This document shows, piece after piece, positions 1-11,325 of a DNA stretch of 64,000 nt (the stretch's first letter is position 1; the number at the start of each line of letters is the position of its first letter). Under the pieces are notes generated by a model that did no database searches, was not told the origin of the DNA, and saw nothing but the letters and a program-made list of their open reading frames with translations. Made by a program: the position numbers and the translations under genes. The stretch is from Thunnus maccoyii (lineage: Eukaryota; Chordata; Actinopteri; Scombriformes; Scombridae). The DNA lies in the NCBI RefSeq assembly GCF_910596095.1, contig NC_056555.1, positions 11,710,001 to 11,774,000 of the forward strand. Reading direction: 5' to 3'.

Positions 1-1594
1 GCTGAGCAGATTGATTTTTGCTACATAGCTCGTCACCATGGAGTCCATACTAAGTAGATGGACTTAATGTATTCACAGGTGGCCTCTGATGTGCTGTTTA
101 TTATGGAGACAAGCAGCTGTCATGGATGAATATTGTGAAAGCCTCTATCAAAGTCACTGATCCACCTTTAAAGCAAAGCTGCTCTACATAATTGATGTGG
201 TGTGGTTATCTCATCTGGCTGGTCTGATAGCACACTAAGCCAAAGGCATGAATGAGGAAGAGGTTTTTCAGACAACTGGACAAGGAAGCAGACAAATGTA
301 GAGTAATTACCCTGAAAAAAAATGGCTCTGTTTGTGCCGAGTTACAAATGTGTGGAGAACCCCGGCCACTTCCAGCCAGGATGCCACGGTTTATTGAGGC
401 CTGAGCTGTTGACACAATACAGGACTGTGATTTGACCATCTGCAGATCAGACTGTCTTTATTTTCCAGCACTCACGTGGATCCAGCGATTCTCCACACAG
501 CTAAATGCACCCTCATGTTCCCCCAAAACAGAACCATACTCCCACCACATTGTCTGTTTCTTTCTGTGTCGCTCTTTTTTTTTTTCCCCCCACATCTCAG
601 AAAATTGCAGCCATATGTCCGAGGGGACCCCAGGTTCAAACACACACCTTGAGAAACAACGCTATTATCTACAATTGACTTTAAACTTTGGAGTGTATAA
701 AAAGAGCAAGCAATCGTTCAGAGAGAGAGAAAGAAGGGGAGGAAGGTGGCAGAAGGTGGATGGAGAGATTAAAAAAAGAGAGACAGACGAGGTTAAGAGG
801 GGTGATCTCTCAATGTGTGTTTTTTTATGTGTGTGTATGTGTGTGCACGCTTTGGCCCCCCTGCAGTTGTCTAAATCCCAAGGAAGATTGATTGCCTTCC
901 AAGGATAATCTGTCCCAGACACTTTAAAGCATTTCCTCCCCTCCTCTTTCTCCTCCTCCCATCCTCTTCATACGACTCTCCTCTGTCTCCCCTTTCTCAC
1001 CCTTGTCTACCTTCCTTGCCCTTTGCTCTCCCAGTTGCCGTAACCTCCTCATCCTGTCTGAGCACCCTGAAACCTTCTGCCCTCCCTTTTGCCACTTTTC
1101 TACCTCCCTTATGATTTTGTTTTCCTCATTTGCACACACAGACATTTACAAAAGAAGAGGAAGTGTGAAAAGCACTGTCCAGATCTAACAACGCACCTAA
1201 ATCTTTAAGTGAAACAAAGATTTATTATGTGACAGGTTACATGGCCAAAGGAAATGTATCAACTTCTCTCTTTTTCTCTGCCTCTTCTGCTGTCTCAGAA
1301 GAAAAATATCACACTCTCTCTCCATGGTCAGTGTCTTTATAACCCTTGAATTCCCTTCTCTCCATGCCCAACCCGAACCTATGTCTCAAGAATTTATATG
1401 ACAGGCTGCGTAACAAACCTCTTCCATCTGGCTTTAAGATACAAAATGAATAAAACATCTGACAGACAGAGAGGCACCTCCTCCTTTTCTTGTCCTCTTC
1501 ACCCTACCACCAATAAAGCAGTAAAGAAGAGAAGAGAGCACCTTTGGGTGATACATAAAGTTGAGATAGCAACTGAATATTTGGGGTAAACAAG
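1..1594. other. No gene seen; purine/pyrimidine-biased DNA
   Basis: I see no exon chain, RNA gene or recognisable transposon here. Two strand-asymmetric stretches stand out: a GA-rich tract at about 717-800 and a C/T-rich tract at about 930-1,110. They account for the low-complexity ORFs in this part. The stretch could be intergenic or part of a long intron of a gene outside the window; nothing in the sequence decides this. Confidence 0.5.
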
Positions 1595-2245
1595 ACTAAT
1601 CTACAGCCATGCTAGAGGCTCTGTGAGGCCGTACACAGTGCTTTGAGCTAAATGCTAACGTCAGCATGTTAACATGCTTACAATGACAATATTATCAAGT
1701 CATTTAGCCTGTTCAGTCTTTGTTTAGCATATTAGCTAATTAAGCAGAAGCTGATGTTTTGCAGGTACTTGGTCGTAAACAAAAGCATTTGACATATTGA
1801 TGATGGTGCTGGAGAATAACTTAAGGGATCAGTTATTACAATTCATCCTGAGGAGAGCATGTACCAAGTTTCAGAGCATCAAATTTTATTAGCGTTTTTG
1901 AGACATTTCACTCAAAACCACAAATGTCAGCCTCGCAGTGGCACCAAATGAAAAGTCATGGTATATCAAAGTCAGTAGAATTCATCATCTGAGGACCATG
2001 AATATCTGTACAAAATATTGCACCAATTCATCCAATAGATGTTGAACTTTGACTGGCTGGTGGGGCTAAAGGAAAAGTCAAAGTCAGTAGGATTCATCCA
2101 CTGGGGGACGTGAATGTCTAAACAAAATTTCATGGCAATCTATCCAATAGTTGTTGAGATATTTTACTCTGGGCCAAAGTGGTGGACCAACTAACTGACA
2201 GACATTGTCATTGACATTGTCATCCATATAGCCACAATAGCAGTG
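1595..2245. repeat. Dispersed teleost repeat (DNA-transposon-like)
   Basis: The text matches, from memory, a very common fish interspersed repeat. It opens near 'acagccatgctagaggctct', runs through a palindromic 'agcatgttaacatgct' block, and contains repeated internal units ('caatagttgttgagatattt' and variants near 2,025-2,050 and 2,135-2,165). It closes near 'gccacaatagcag'. The start (gccatgctag) and end are weakly inverted, as in a decayed TIR element. I did not identify the family. Boundaries are approximate. Confidence 0.6.
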
Positions 2246-3040
2246 GGAAAAAATAGAATGATGAAAGCATACTTTCTATGCTTTATCTAATTAAAAATGC
2301 TACAATTTCTGTGTGTAAAACGCCAAACACACAGTCTGTCACAAGTAAACACATGCAGATATGCAAGCACACAAACCACCTGAAGCATAGCTTAGCCTAT
2401 CATTAAGAAATTAAAGAAATTAAGCAACAGGAACTGGTCAAACCAGCTCTGATTCAGTGATAATGGAGCTAATAAACACTGAAGTCAAAACCCAAAGCCT
2501 CAATCATGGCAAGGGCCTCAGTACTTACAGCAAGGCTAATTGTGAAAATGATGCCCTGCTTCCCTTGAACTTCTCCTGAACCTTTCTTACAGCATCCAAA
2601 TGATGCCCCTGTATTTGTGTTTGACCTCTGCGTGGAAATAACCTCCTCAGTTATCCTTGGAAAATTGCAGGGTATGAGCAGAGCTAGCCGGGAGCGCACA
2701 TGGCTATCGGCTGCGGAGGCATCTGCAGGGAGAGAAAACACATTGTTGCTATTAGCGTGTGACTCTGCCTTTTAACAAATGGCTGATCTGTTGTGACATG
2801 CTCTTCCTTTCCCCAGTGGATCTGTGACAGCGTTGTTGCAGAGGTAGGCCATTGTCGGCTTGGCTCGGTGAACCACAAACTGTTGTCATTGAGATTTGTT
2901 AAGGAGGAATTTAAGCTTGGATGATTATCAGTAAGCTTTAGGTTTTGTTTGACAAAATTACAGCCACAAACTCAGTCATATCCACTTTCTTAAGGAAGGA
3001 GTGGAGGAACTGAGTCTTTGTGCCTCTTAGGTTAAGTTTA
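2246..3040. other. No gene seen
   Basis: No supported gene. ORFs on the minus strand near 2,469-2,878 have no recognisable domain. A 27-nt stretch near 2,816-2,842 has acceptor-like and donor-like borders on the plus strand but nothing else supports it (see rejected items). Confidence 0.4.
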
Positions 3041-3048
3041 CTATTGTC
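3041..3048. repeat. Left target-site duplication of the hAT element
   Basis: The sequence ctattgtc is directly repeated at 7,730-7,737 and touches the inverted termini on both sides. Confidence 0.9.
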
Positions 3049-3399
3049 CAGTGGTGTAATGTAACAAATAATACTTTGTTGCAGTACTTTTTTGGAGTAT
3101 CTGTACTTTACTTGAGTTTTTATCTGTCTTTATCTTTCTTTAACTTTTACTCTACTACATTTTCTAAACAAAATGTATGCTGTTACTCCAATACATTTAC
3201 CCTATGCATCTCCGTCACTTCATTACTGCAAAGTAAAATTTGGTAGCCTAATGAAGTTAGAACAAAGACTGCAAGCAAGCAGGTTTGGTGAATCAGTGGT
3301 CTTAGCTTGCAAGTTTGTTCACAGTGGTTAATCACGTCAATGGGAAGTGCAATCAAGTGCTCTCAAAGCCGCGGTTAAGTTTCGATTTCCACTCAAGCC

Positions 3400-4245
3400 C
3401 AGGCATGTCAGATGGTAACAACTACATGAATACAATTCCGCTTGACGATGAGACTAAGCAGGTAGTTTCGGGTCTGAAAAGTGAAGCCAATGCGGAAGTG
3501 CCTTAAACCTGCATTCTCTCAGGGGGCAACTCCACTGGCTCCAAAAAGAAGTTCTATTGTATAGACGTCTATGGGAAAATTACCCTACGTCTCACTTGAT
3601 TAATTACCTCAGTAAACACTTTCCTTACTTATGGTCTCAATTGTTTCAAGTCTTCTCCAATACAGCATGATGTTCATTTTGTAACTTATGGTCCCATTTA
3701 ATTACAAGTTGATGGTAAAACAGGGTATGTTTTAAGGTGTGGCTATATTGTGATTGACAAGTCGCTACCACAGCGATAATGTTGGTTAGGTATGGTAAAC
3801 ATGCCATAACCCCAGATTCAAAGTATAGGCGTAGCTGTTGTTATTTCTGCCTGTTTTTAGTTCATGAAATTAACTGTAACATTTTGGTCGCTTAAAAAGT
3901 CTTGTTCAGCGTTTGGTTGTACTAAAAGACCCTCTAAAGAGTCGGATGTTCTGTTTTTCCGTTAAGTAAGTTTGTTTTGATGGTCTTAAGCCCGCTTTTT
4001 GCCAGTGAAAATTAGCATTAGCATTATCACAGTTAACAATAGACTAAATGCACCGTGCTAACCAAGCCACCAGATAGAGTTCCACCCTCTCATCCAAATA
4101 TAGTCACTTCTCATCACTTCTGGCTCCAAAAATTCAAGATGGTGACAGTCAAAATGACAAACTCAAGGTTCAAAACGCAAGTCCACAAAAATGGGTGATG
4201 TCACGGTGGATACATCCATTATTTTTATACGGTCTGTGGATGAGA
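3400..4245. repeat. Dispersed teleost repeat nested in the hAT element
   Basis: It contains the phrase 'gaagccaatgcggaagtgcc' near 3,482 and ends with 'gggtgatgtcacggtg' followed by 'tttttatacggtctgtgga'. I recognise both from a widespread fish interspersed repeat. Near 3,905-3,965 the plus strand reads CSAFGCTKRPSKESDVLFFR and then a stop. This resembles the C-x4-C start of a THAP zinc finger. Boundaries are approximate and the family was not identified. Confidence 0.5.
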
Positions 4246-4253
4246 CTGATTTC

Positions 4254-4469
4254 ATGATGGAAGCAGAAATAGCAACAGCACCTGCTACCCCAGCAACAAA
4301 TGACGGTGGTGATGAAGACAAACACCAGTGGCCATACTTGCAAGAAATGTTTTCTCATGTTGGAGTGAAAGATTCTTCATACAGGACGAAGTCCCTTTTA
4401 TGCTTACCCAAAGATACAGAAATATTGGCATTTAAAAACTCCCCGTCCAACCTTAAAAAATACATTGAG
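4254..4469 (+). pseudogene. hAT transposase exon 1 (BED-like zinc-finger region)
   Basis: The reading frame from MMEAEI through WPYLQEMFSHVGVKD, SLLCLPKDTEILAFKNSP and SNLKKYIE matches the N-terminal exon of fish hAT transposases. A BED-type finger there binds DNA; only part of its Cys/His set is recognisable (the LCLP cysteine). The exon ends GAG|gtaaat, a good donor site. The ORF continues further upstream but that part belongs to the nested dispersed repeat, so I place the transposase start at one of the two adjacent ATGs at 4,254 and 4,257. It is joined in principle to the central region near 5,540, but that part is broken. Confidence 0.75.
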
Positions 4470-4489
4470 GTAAATTAAGATTAATCCCA

Positions 4490-5500
4490 TGAAGCTACAG
4501 TATTAATGTTTAGTTATAACTAGCATTAAGCCTGGTCAGATATCTGGCTAACGTGATGGCTAGCTAATGTTGCTGATTACATTAAAATCACAGATATAAT
4601 GTGTTCCTCTAAATTTTATCTGAATTAATTCAACTCAGCTTTCCCAGGTTGTTCAAATGTAAACGCCCACTCAGTCGTTAGCAAAAAGCAGTGACGTGGG
4701 GAGCACTGATGCTGCCCATACTAGCTTGCTCTATGTTAGAGCATAAGAAATTGTCCAGATATACTACGAGCGATGTCGCAGTGCTGAGTCTGAGTGTGTG
4801 AGGAGAGAGCCAGGAGCAGAGCCGGAGCTTCAGGACAGATAACACCCACTTCGGCCAAAATTAGAATTTTCAGATTTGAATACATATGGAACACTACTGG
4901 GAAGCTACAGATTGATATAAAAACCTCAAAAATAATGGACCTGTCCTTTTAAATGTACGTCTGTTGCTTTCTTGTACGACTTTTGGACAGTCAGTGTTTT
5001 CTTTTACTGTAATAGCTACATATAGTAGTTGTATAGCACACTGGCTTCCCGCCGGTGTGCTAGAGGAGAAAACGACATCACCTTCATGACTCATGAGCAG
5101 AAATCTAGCTTATCGCAAAAAACAAGGGCCTGAAGTAAGTTTTATTTTAATGATGATATTATTACCTTGAAATTGAATTGATAAAGTCATATTTGCGTCA
5201 CAAGAATACATCTATGATAATATGCTTGGCTTTCAAATGTTCATTATGTGAACACTGTTGCTAGGAAACTAACAACAAAATGGATGTTGCCATGTTTCTT
5301 TTTTCTATCTGTATTTCATTGTTTACGAATGGGAAAAGTACCAACAGCAAAAGCAACTAGCTAACACATTAAGACAGTGGAAAACAAAAGTAACTTTCAA
5401 AAAGCAATGGTAAACAGCATTTGAAGAGAAGAAAGACACTTCAATATACACAATACACAACCTCACCACTGTTTTAAAAATGTAGTAGCTCATTGAAGTT
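4490..5500. other. hAT intron 1 with dispersed-repeat text
   Basis: Intronic part of the hAT element. The stretch around 4,540-4,950 ('tggacctgtccttttaaatg' at its end) resembles another common fish interspersed repeat. No coding potential was recognised. Confidence 0.4.
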
Positions 5501-5519
5501 ACTTTTGTTTAACACCAGA

Positions 5520-6345
5520 ACTGTGTCTCAGAGGTCCATTGACAAAGCTGTCGTGAAGTATGTGATCCAAGAGCTCCAGTCTTTGTGATGGTGAACAAGA
5601 ACCATTTAGAGGTTTTGTGAAGGAACTGCTGCCTAATGCAAAAATTATGTCAGAGCTGACCCTGTGCTTCATGACTGAATCCTCCAATGGAATGAAGAAG
5701 GCAGCGATTGAGGCCATGCGGGCCATATCGCCACCACCACCGACTGCTGGTCTGTTAGAAGGTGGAGCTTCATTGGTTTTACTGCCCATTTGATTGATCC
5801 TGACCGTCTCCAAAGATGCTCAGCAGCCCTAACCTGTAAACAACTAAGAGGTTTGCACACATTTGATGGGTTGGCAAGCACCCTGAATGACATCTATTCT
5901 GAGAACAACAACAGACAGCAGCTCTAACTTCATAAAAGCTATCCATGTTTTTGGTGAAGATGAGAACAACACTGCAGTCGGAAGTGATGGTGATGCATCT
6001 CAACCAGGAGAGGATGAAGTGGATCAAGAGGGGGGTGAAGAAGTGGAGTTTTTTGATTTGTCAATGCTTCTGATTGAAGATGATGGTTTCAAATTCCAGC
6101 TCCCAAAGCACCAGCATTGTGCTCGTCACCAACTCAACCTAATATGTACAGTTGATGCCATGAAAGCAACATCCAATGAAACTTGCTAAAGGTTTACCAT
6201 ACAACATTTGGTAGCAATGCACCCTGGAACAAATGTGGAAGATCCACACTTGCAGCAGAAACTGTTGAAGATGCTTGCTCCTTCCAGCTGCTGTGCCCAA
6301 ATGCTCCCAGGTGGAACTGGTTGTTCCTGGCCATGGAAAGACTAA
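5520..6345 (+). pseudogene. hAT transposase central region, degenerate
   Basis: Read across frames, the plus strand gives pieces such as DKAVVKYVIQELQSL, FVKELLPNAKIMSELTL, RTTTDSSSNFIKAIHVFGED, QLPKHQHCARHQLNLICTVD and LHCTLEQMWKIHTC-like text. These fit the hAT catalytic RNase-H-like core, including the TTDSSSNF stretch, which resembles the acidic catalytic motif, and the C..H region (CARHQLNLI). Stops interrupt it near 5,585, 5,790 and 6,187, so no intact protein can be made. The longest open piece is 5,887-6,189. Confidence 0.75.
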
Positions 6346-6478
6346 TGTAAGTAAGACCACTTATCCACTTATCATTGGGCCATTTTAGTTAATTACTCAT
6401 CCAGCAATTTTTTTTGTTGAATCCAATGAAATGGTTATGTAGTGTTATAAAATGGTGTTGTTTTTGTTTTCATCACAG

Positions 6479-6790
6479 GTTTAATCCAGCTGAACTCTCA
6501 TTCCTCACAGAGTGTGCCACTGCTATGAGCCCAGTCACCCAGGCAGTCAACATCTTGCAAGCAAAAGCAAATGCCCAGATGGGGTGGCTACTTCCAACAA
6601 TCAACTAGGTGACCGGTTTGAAGTACTGCAAGCCTCTGGTGGATGCTCTACATGTGGGAATAAAGAATCGTTTTGGCCACATGTCAGGAGACCCTGAGTT
6701 GATTGCAGCTGCAATTCTTCTTCCACAATTCCAAACAACTTGGACAAAAGATGATGCCACAATCAGAATGAGTAAGACAACATGGAGATA
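6479..6790 (+). pseudogene. hAT transposase penultimate exon, broken
   Basis: An acceptor (ttttcatcacag) precedes RFNPAELSFLTECATAMSP and VTQAVNILQAKANAQMGWL. After a frameshift or stop near 6,606 the frame continues as LKYCKPLVDALHVGIKNRFG and PELIAAAILLPQFQTTWTKD. This is the region of fish hAT transposases between the catalytic core and the dimerisation domain. Confidence 0.75.
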
Positions 6791-6900
6791 GTGAAAAATA
6801 AGTATATGGGAGTACCTTTTGACACTTTTCATAAATTCACCTTTTCACATATAAACCTCAAATTAAAACAATATTTAGTACAAAACCTTAGGTTGGGGTC

Positions 6901-7323
6901 ATGACAGGATTAATACACCTTTCTAACATATTATTTATGTCTTCATCCTTACTATATTTCGGGAATGGACCACATCAGCACATGGAAGAACCCTCCCTGC
7001 AGCTAGGTGATGCCACCAGCTCCAGTTCATTTGATGAAGTTGACTTCTTCTCTGCCCTGCAATTGTCTCAAGCTCAAGACAGCTCCAAACAACTGGACTT
7101 GGCCTGTTCAGCAGATCACATGGACTTTCTGAAATCCTTCCCAGATGTGTGCAAGCTGTCTGTGAAGCTGAACACGCCTCTACCTGCCTCAGTGGCCCGT
7201 GTAAGGCTATTTAGCATTGCAGGACCTGTCTTCAGCCCAAGAGGAGAGAGACTGAATTCTCACAGTTTTGAAAACCCACTTCTTTTGAACATGATCAGCA
7301 AATCTTTCAGTTCCAAGCAATGA
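6901..7323 (+). pseudogene. hAT transposase C-terminal dimerisation exon
   Basis: The 140-codon reading frame contains DFFSALQLSQAQDSSKQLDL, LSVKLNTPLPASVARVRLFS and NSHSFENPLLLN. Intact family members read roughly 'LP.S...ERLFS.AG' followed by 'F...LLL'; this is the hAT C-terminal dimerisation signature (hATC). Here the conserved ER of ERLFS is changed to RVRLFS. It ends in a stop at 7,321-7,323, followed by a GGAA-rich stretch and an AATAAA-type signal (tcgaataaac at 7,494-7,503). Confidence 0.8.
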
Positions 7324-7729
7324 CTGGGTTGTTACTGTTGGGAAGGGAAGGAGGAAGGGAGGGATGGATGAATGAAGGAAGGAATGGGAGGGAAGGAAAA
7401 ACTGGATTTTGTTCTTCAAATCCTTGTTGTGAAGAACTTGTTTTTCTTCAAGTGTAATGTGGGCTAGATTTTTAAGGTGGTGTACATGTTTAATCGAATA
7501 AACTTCATATTTCTCAAAATTCTAACCTGCTGCTTTTTTAAATTGAGATTTACTCTCAATACTTAAGTACACTTAATATCAGAAAATTAGCTTTCATACT
7601 TAAGTACAGTAAATATCAGATACTTCAAGACTTTTACTCATCAAAATATTCTAATAGGTGACCAAAGTCATTTTCTGGTAACGTGTACTTTTACTCAAGT
7701 GTGGCTTTCAGGTACTTCATCCACCACTG

Positions 7730-7737
7730 CTATTGTC
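7730..7737. repeat. Right target-site duplication of the hAT element
   Basis: A perfect copy of the octamer at 3,041-3,048, directly after the right terminus ccaccactg. Confidence 0.9.
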
Positions 7738-8585
7738 TGTATATCCAATTTACTAGTTTTGGACAACATACATTATACTGTATGTCTTAGTCACTCATGA
7801 CTACATAAGCTATGTCAATATCTCATATTGAAAGAGTTGCACACATGCATATATATACATATGTATGAGAGATATATGAGATATATATTTAACTTTCACT
7901 TTACTGTTTGAACATTAAACTCCGCCTACCAGGTGTGCAGGATGAGCCACCTGGAATGCATCTTCTGTCATGAAAAATCCATTTGAGGAAAAAAAAAGTG
8001 ACAGGTGCTCTTTCAACATGATTTACACTGTAGCATAAGTGAAAATACACTGAGGTTACTTAAGTTGACAAACTGGTGGTAATTTTTATAGGTTGATGAT
8101 AAAAGGTTCAACAAAGATTTCCTTAACAGGAATGTTAATGTACACACGTGTTTTCAATCTAAAGGGAAGATGTTGGACATTAACTTTAAAAAATGCGTTC
8201 TTATCTCAAGTGTCAAGTGTCTTCAACCACATCGTTAACTAATTTTACTACAGCAAGCACTTAAATGCCACAAAGTATTTTCAAGTGTAGGTGTCACTTG
8301 TCAGATGGAGGATATCTCGGCTTGGCATGAACCTGGTTTTGTCTAAAGCAGACAGGCTCAGAGGCTTTGAGAGTCAGGAGTCGGATCTCAAGATAAAGCT
8401 TTGTTTTGGCCTCAGTCTGGGAAGCCTGGAGTCTGGATACACTGTAAAAAAATTTAAAAAGTGAAAATACTATGGTGAGGGTAAGGTAATTCCATATCTG
8501 TTCAAGTCAAAACAGATTTTTAAATGAAATTTACGATTATTAAAAACATTATCATCTTTAAAGTGTTATTAATTGATTTTATTTT
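7738..8585. other. No gene seen
   Basis: AT-rich sequence without a recognisable exon or element. A short (TA/ATATG)-rich stretch lies near 7,848-7,890. Confidence 0.4.
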
Positions 8586-8589
8586 ATTT

Positions 8590-9120
8590 TTGACTACTTT
8601 GGGGGCAGCGGGACAAGCTGTAAACCAAACGCTGACATTTTGCCACCCTATGAAGTTGATATGATGTTAGCAAACGATTTCGTACTTACACATCCAGCAG
8701 ACATAGAGCGATGGTAGCATTAATTTGGAGTCGAGTTTCTGACCACCCCAACCAATGTAACTCCTGAGGGACACATCTGACTCTTTAGTTGCTAGATGCT
8801 CAACTATGTTTGGCAGTCTGTTGTTTAGTGCTTGGCAGGTAGTGCACAGTGGGTTTATCAAAGCATTTTTTGTTGAAAACAGCTGCCACCTAGAAACGCA
8901 CTTGATGAGAGTGGTGAAAGGAAACCAAAACAGTAAAGTTGTGGGCTGTAAAACCAAAACAAAGAGCTGAGAGAAGTTAAAAAGCCCAGAGAGCTGAGAG
9001 GAACTGCAGTTGGGTGATAAATTACTGGGTCTTCGTCACTACAAGTGACCTATTTAACATTACACAAAGTTATTTGACTCATTGTTAATATAAAAATTAT
9101 TGACTGGTGCAGCTTTAAAC
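8590..9120. repeat. Dispersed teleost repeat
   Basis: Phrases such as 'gctcaactatgtttggcagt', 'gagagctgagaggaactgca' and 'aaaattattgactggtgcag' match a common fish interspersed repeat known to me by sight, not by name. The minus-strand ORF at 8,667-8,957 is explained by this repeat. Boundaries are approximate. Confidence 0.5.
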
Positions 9121-10418
9121 ATCTGAAGTGATATACTTTTGCTGAAGTATAATCACTGAAACTGAAATGAAACAGTTTTGGGATCAATTTAAATCCCCTC
9201 CATCCCCGGATCCATTACATGATATGCCTAAATACTACTAGACTAAACTACTAAGTAAGAACAAATATTAAAAATATTTTTTTGCAGTGTATGGCAGGTA
9301 TCCTGCAATAAGTTTCTGCCCATCCCAATTCTCTAACACATGATAGAGCTTGGCAGTGAATTCTCATATTACTTAACAATAACATCCATTAGTGACGGAA
9401 CTATCAACCTGATCCAGTTTGTATTGGCTGGCTGCACCTTTCACATGGCCAAGGAGGAAAAGAGCAGGAAAAAAATGGCAAAGAAAAAAATAAGTCAGAG
9501 GCATTAAGGCACTATCACACGCTAATTTAGACGCATTTCACTAAATCCTGTCGTACGGAGTTTAGTCTGAGACATTGCTCAAGCTCTTTAAGGAGGTTTA
9601 ATCCAGGCTAAAGGTGATGGCCTGTGACACTAATGACCAGCCACCCAGTGACACAGACCACCACTTTGAAAAAATGTCCATACACTTTTTCTTAAATTCT
9701 GTCTGATTTTTTTGCGCCAGCAATGTTTGCCAGCAAGTGAGATCATTTCATTTGTTTTCCAGTGCAATTTGACTTTCAAACAATGGTTCCTCTCCATGGA
9801 CAAGAGGCTATTGATAGCCCAAGACCAGACCACCATCTAACTGCTCTGAGATGAAGCCATGGGTGGAGGTGTGCAATCAGGGTAGCAGTCCCTTCGGGTT
9901 GACGAGGGTCTGATGGCCAAAAATATGGAAATTATTGTTTTTCATCACATATATCCCTGAAGTCCTACTTAATGTGGGGAATGTAAAGTTGGGCAAGTAA
10001 GACGGATTCCACGCCTCAGGACTATACAATACAATCAGTGACATATCAGTAACATACAGCCTAACCAGCTCCTTTGCCATATTTCCAACAAAAGCCAAAG
10101 CCCTTGTGCTATTTTAACAACAGTTGGGCTGTCTTTTTTTTTCTTGGATCTTGTCTATTGTTACAAGCAAATCTGTCCTTAATCAGCACTGTGCTCTGAG
10201 GGGTGGTTCAACAGTACTTTTTCATGATGAAATTGTATGCTCAATGCTAAAACCTCAAGCCAGAGACGATAAACATCACAAACACATGTTTGTTTACTCG
10301 CCAGCCAGCGCTGAGCATGTGGATGTGGTGTCGTAAACCGGTGATACTGAGATGTAGAGAGCCTGATGCATGTGGGAAATGGATTAGTTACAGATTTAGT
10401 GTAAGTCCTTTTTTTTTC

Positions 10419-10492
10419 TCTCTCTCTCTGTCTGTCTCTCTCTCTCGCTCACCCACACACACACACACACACACATACACACACACACACAG
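10419..10492. repeat. Compound microsatellite (TC)n(AC)n
   Basis: A CT/TCTG-rich run is followed by interrupted (CA)n. Confidence 0.95.
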
Positions 10493-11298
10493 TGACTAAA
10501 GGCAGCTAAAATCTACCCTCAAAGGTATGTGTGAAGCTGTTCTTTCCGACTGTAAAATGTCAGTCTATTCACGTGACAGTGCTGAACTCTGACGTGTAAT
10601 TCTCACCCGTTACTCCTTCGACCTGAGGAATACGAGTCCCATGGGGGTGTTGTAAAAGCAATAGGGGGGGGATTTTTTTTTACAACGAAGGGTCACAGTG
10701 GGAGCATGAACATCACAAACGCTTCGCAAAACTCAAGGACCTCACAGCAGTGTGATCAGACATGTAGTCCATCACAGCAACCTCAGTGTCTGGGGTTAAA
10801 AGTCAGTCACTGCTTACACTGTCTTGAAGTCTGAGCGTTATATCTTCTCTGGTGCTTTTATCCCCCTCTCTCTCTGCCTAGAAACCTTGTTGCCCATTTT
10901 CTCACAAAGATTTGATAATCATCTTAATCTGGTCGACAGCCTGAGCTTGTCTCGTTTCTTATCTCATTGTACATGTATGTACAGTATGTGTGCGTGCTTT
11001 TCCATTTCTTGCATATTTTGCACGCTGTGTACACGTGAGTGGCACACACGCACAGGGACGTCAATGTGGCTTATCTGTGTAGGTGTCTGCATCCCTGTCT
11101 GCTGTATATGAGCCAGTCCTGACAGAGGCAGTGAGGCACGTGTGAGGCCAGATATTGCCCACCCACCCTACACTCTCTCCCATGCCTGACTGGGAGTGTG
11201 GGAATGTGTCATCCGATATCATACCTCCACCAAGACCTGTGAGGACAGGGAAGGTAATCCAGGGGGAGAGGGGGAAGGAGTCAGAGAGGGGAGTGTCC

Positions 11299-11325
11299 TG
11301 ATCTGATCTGATCTGATCTGATCAG
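11299..11325. repeat. Short tandem repeat, unit TGATC
   Basis: About five head-to-tail copies of a 5-bp unit (tgatc). The last copy folds into a palindrome (tgatcaga). Confidence 0.9.

Larger units (their letters stand above)
3049..7729 (+). mobile_element. hAT-superfamily DNA transposon, nearly full length, inactive
   Basis: Both ends are visible. The left end begins cagtggtgtaatgtaac and the right end finishes ggtacttcatccaccactg, so the termini are inverted (cagtggtg/cagtggtgg). The element is bracketed by a perfect 8-bp direct repeat ctattgtc at 3,041-3,048 and 7,730-7,737, the target-site duplication length expected of hAT. Inside, on the plus strand, are decayed transposase exons: an N-terminal BED-like exon, a central RNase-H-like part, and a C-terminal hAT dimerisation segment. 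Stop codons and frameshifts in the middle make it non-autonomous. A dispersed repeat is nested near its 5' end. The exact TSD indicates that no large terminal deletion has occurred. Confidence 0.9.

Noticed and set aside
2816-2842. 27-nt possible microexon with cttcctttccccag before it and gag|gtaggc after it
   Set aside because: Good-looking splice sites but no neighbouring exons in a consistent phase and no protein similarity; chance sites of this quality are common.
4191-4253. N-terminal extension MGDVTVDTSIIF of the hAT transposase ORF
   Set aside because: This part belongs to the end of the nested dispersed repeat; the hAT similarity begins at the MMEAEI codons.
7207-7419. Minus-strand ORF opposite the hAT C-terminal exon
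   Set aside because: Shadow of the transposase exon and of the GGAA-rich tail that follows it.
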